This document shows positions 5,279 through 6,069 of a stretch of 6,069 nucleotides of DNA, one piece after another. Source of the DNA: an uncultured Ruminococcus sp. (GTDB lineage: Bacteria > Bacillota > Clostridia > Oscillospirales > Acutalibacteraceae); assembly GCA_902772755.1 (NCBI GenBank), contig CACYCD010000127.1:1-6069 (forward strand). Direction: 5' to 3'. A model generated the notes under the pieces. The model was not told where the DNA came from. It searched no databases and worked only from the letters and a program-made list of their open reading frames with translations. Position 1 is the stretch's first letter; every line of letters starts with the position of its first letter. The position numbers and the translations under genes were made by a program.

Positions 5279-6069
5279 ATGAACAAACTCAAAGCACTGT
5301 TAAACAAATTTAACAATATGTCCCTGCCTGTCAAGGCTTCAATAGCCTTTGTGCTGTGTAGCTTTTTCCAAAGGGGAATATCCACCATCACCACCCCCAT
5401 ATTTACCCGACTGCTCACCACACAGCAGTACGGCTATTACAGCATTTTTAATTCTTGGCTGGAAATAATCGGAGTGTTCTCCACCCTAAAGCTGTCGGGC
5501 AGTGTGTTCACACAGGCACTTGTAAAATTTGAGGAAAAGAAGGACGAGCTTACCGCCTCCACCGCAGGACTCGGCACAACAACCACCCTCATAGCCATAG
5601 CGGTCTATATCCCGTTCAGGCACTATATAAATGAGTGGCTGGGAATGACCACACTTATAATGATGTGCATTTTCATTGCTTCCTGGGCTGTGCTGATGTA
5701 TGAGCTTTGGGCGGCACAACAGCGTGTTGAATACCGCTACAAGGCACTTGTGGCACTGACGGTATTCACCTCTCTTGCAAAGCCGATCAGCGGCATAGTC
5801 GCCATACTCTGCACCTCACAGGAATACAAGGCAGAGGCGAGGATAATCTCGCTTGTTGCGGTTGAAGTCCTCACCTTTATCTGGCTGTTTATCCTCTTTA
5901 TAAAGCGTGGCAGGACGTTCTTTAACAAACGCTTCTGGCGGTACTCCCTCTCGCTTAACATACCGCTTGTACCGCACTATCTTACAAGAATGGTTCTCAA
6001 CCAGAGCGACCGCCTTATGATAGATGCCATGGTCAGCCGTGCGGCGGCAGGTATATACAGCTTGGGGCA
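5279..6069 (+). CDS. wzx: Wzx-type polysaccharide flippase (3' end missing)
   Basis: Reading from the ATG at 5279 gives 263 codons with no stop before the window ends, so the gene continues to the right. Features match oligosaccharide flippases of the MATE/MOP superfamily (Polysacc_synt): an amphipathic start, a first membrane segment at 18-32, TPIFTRLLTTQQYGYYSIFNSW split as TPIFTRLL (39-46) and QQYGYYSIFNSW (49-60), membrane segments near 97-112, 123-141, 157-178 and 188-208, then the helix VPHYLTRMVLNQSDRLMI (231-248) and AGIYSLG (257-263), a classic Wzx signature. Complete members have about 450-500 residues, so a little over half is visible. The protein should move undecaprenyl-diphosphate-linked repeat units to the outer face of the membrane, supplying the Wzy-like protein encoded upstream. 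The ribosome binding site is weak (GGG about 8 bases upstream), and a one-base gap from the acetyltransferase stop suggests translational coupling. A later in-frame ATG (codon 14) is possible but would clip the N-terminal amphipathic helix. Confidence 0.87.
   Translation, partial: MNKLKALLNKFNNMSLPVKASIAFVLCSFFQRGISTITTPIFTRLLTTQQYGYYSIFNSWLEIIGVFSTLKLSGSVFTQALVKFEEKKDELTASTAGLGTTTTLIAIAVYIPFRHYINEWLGMTTLIMMCIFIASWAVLMYELWAAQQRVEYRYKALVALTVFTSLAKPISGIVAILCTSQEYKAEARIISLVAVEVLTFIWLFILFIKRGRTFFNKRFWRYSLSLNIPLVPHYLTRMVLNQSDRLMIDAMVSRAAAGIYSLG

Noticed and set aside
5486..5961. Two short - strand open frames opposite the flippase
   Set aside because: The + strand encodes an uninterrupted Wzx-like membrane protein with signature motifs; the reverse frames have none.

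Overview
The window is the inside of a cell-surface polysaccharide (capsule, exopolysaccharide or O-antigen-like) biosynthesis locus of the Wzx/Wzy-dependent type. It holds seven genes, all on the + strand. The first is cut by the left edge and the last by the right edge. The organism looks like a Gram-positive, anaerobic Clostridia-type bacterium, possibly a gut Ruminococcus/Oscillospiraceae relative. That guess rests on purine-rich ribosome binding sites, an intermediate GC content judged by eye, free use of AGA/AGG and ATA codons, and the style of the glycosyltransferase and WbsX proteins. It is a low-confidence inference; no phylogenetic marker is present.

Layout: 1-747, 3' part of a family 2 glycosyltransferase; 762-1823, a GH99-like/WbsX-family protein; 1840-3072, a polytopic O-antigen polymerase/ligase-like protein (Wzy type); 3044-3556, a small protein with a ParB/sulfiredoxin-like DGQHR motif; 3564-4667, a membrane acyltransferase of the acyltransferase 3 family; 4657-5277, a hexapeptide-repeat (left-handed beta-helix) O-acetyltransferase; 5279 to the right edge, the N-terminal half of a Wzx-type flippase. 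The flippase frame is open at the right edge.

The genes are packed with gaps of 1-16 bases or short overlaps (29 and 11 bases), so there is no room for internal promoters or terminators. This is most simply one translationally coupled operon whose promoter and terminator lie outside the window. No RNA gene, CRISPR array, insertion sequence or attachment site was seen, and no gene-free stretch exceeds 16 bases.

Inferred teamwork: the glycosyltransferase, and perhaps the WbsX protein, build a lipid-linked repeat unit. The two acyltransferases decorate it, the flippase exports it, and the Wzy-like protein polymerises it outside the membrane. The DGQHR protein has no obvious step in this pathway and is the least explained part of the window. 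Otherwise the locus is a recognisable kind of accessory region, and I do not see a clearly new system.
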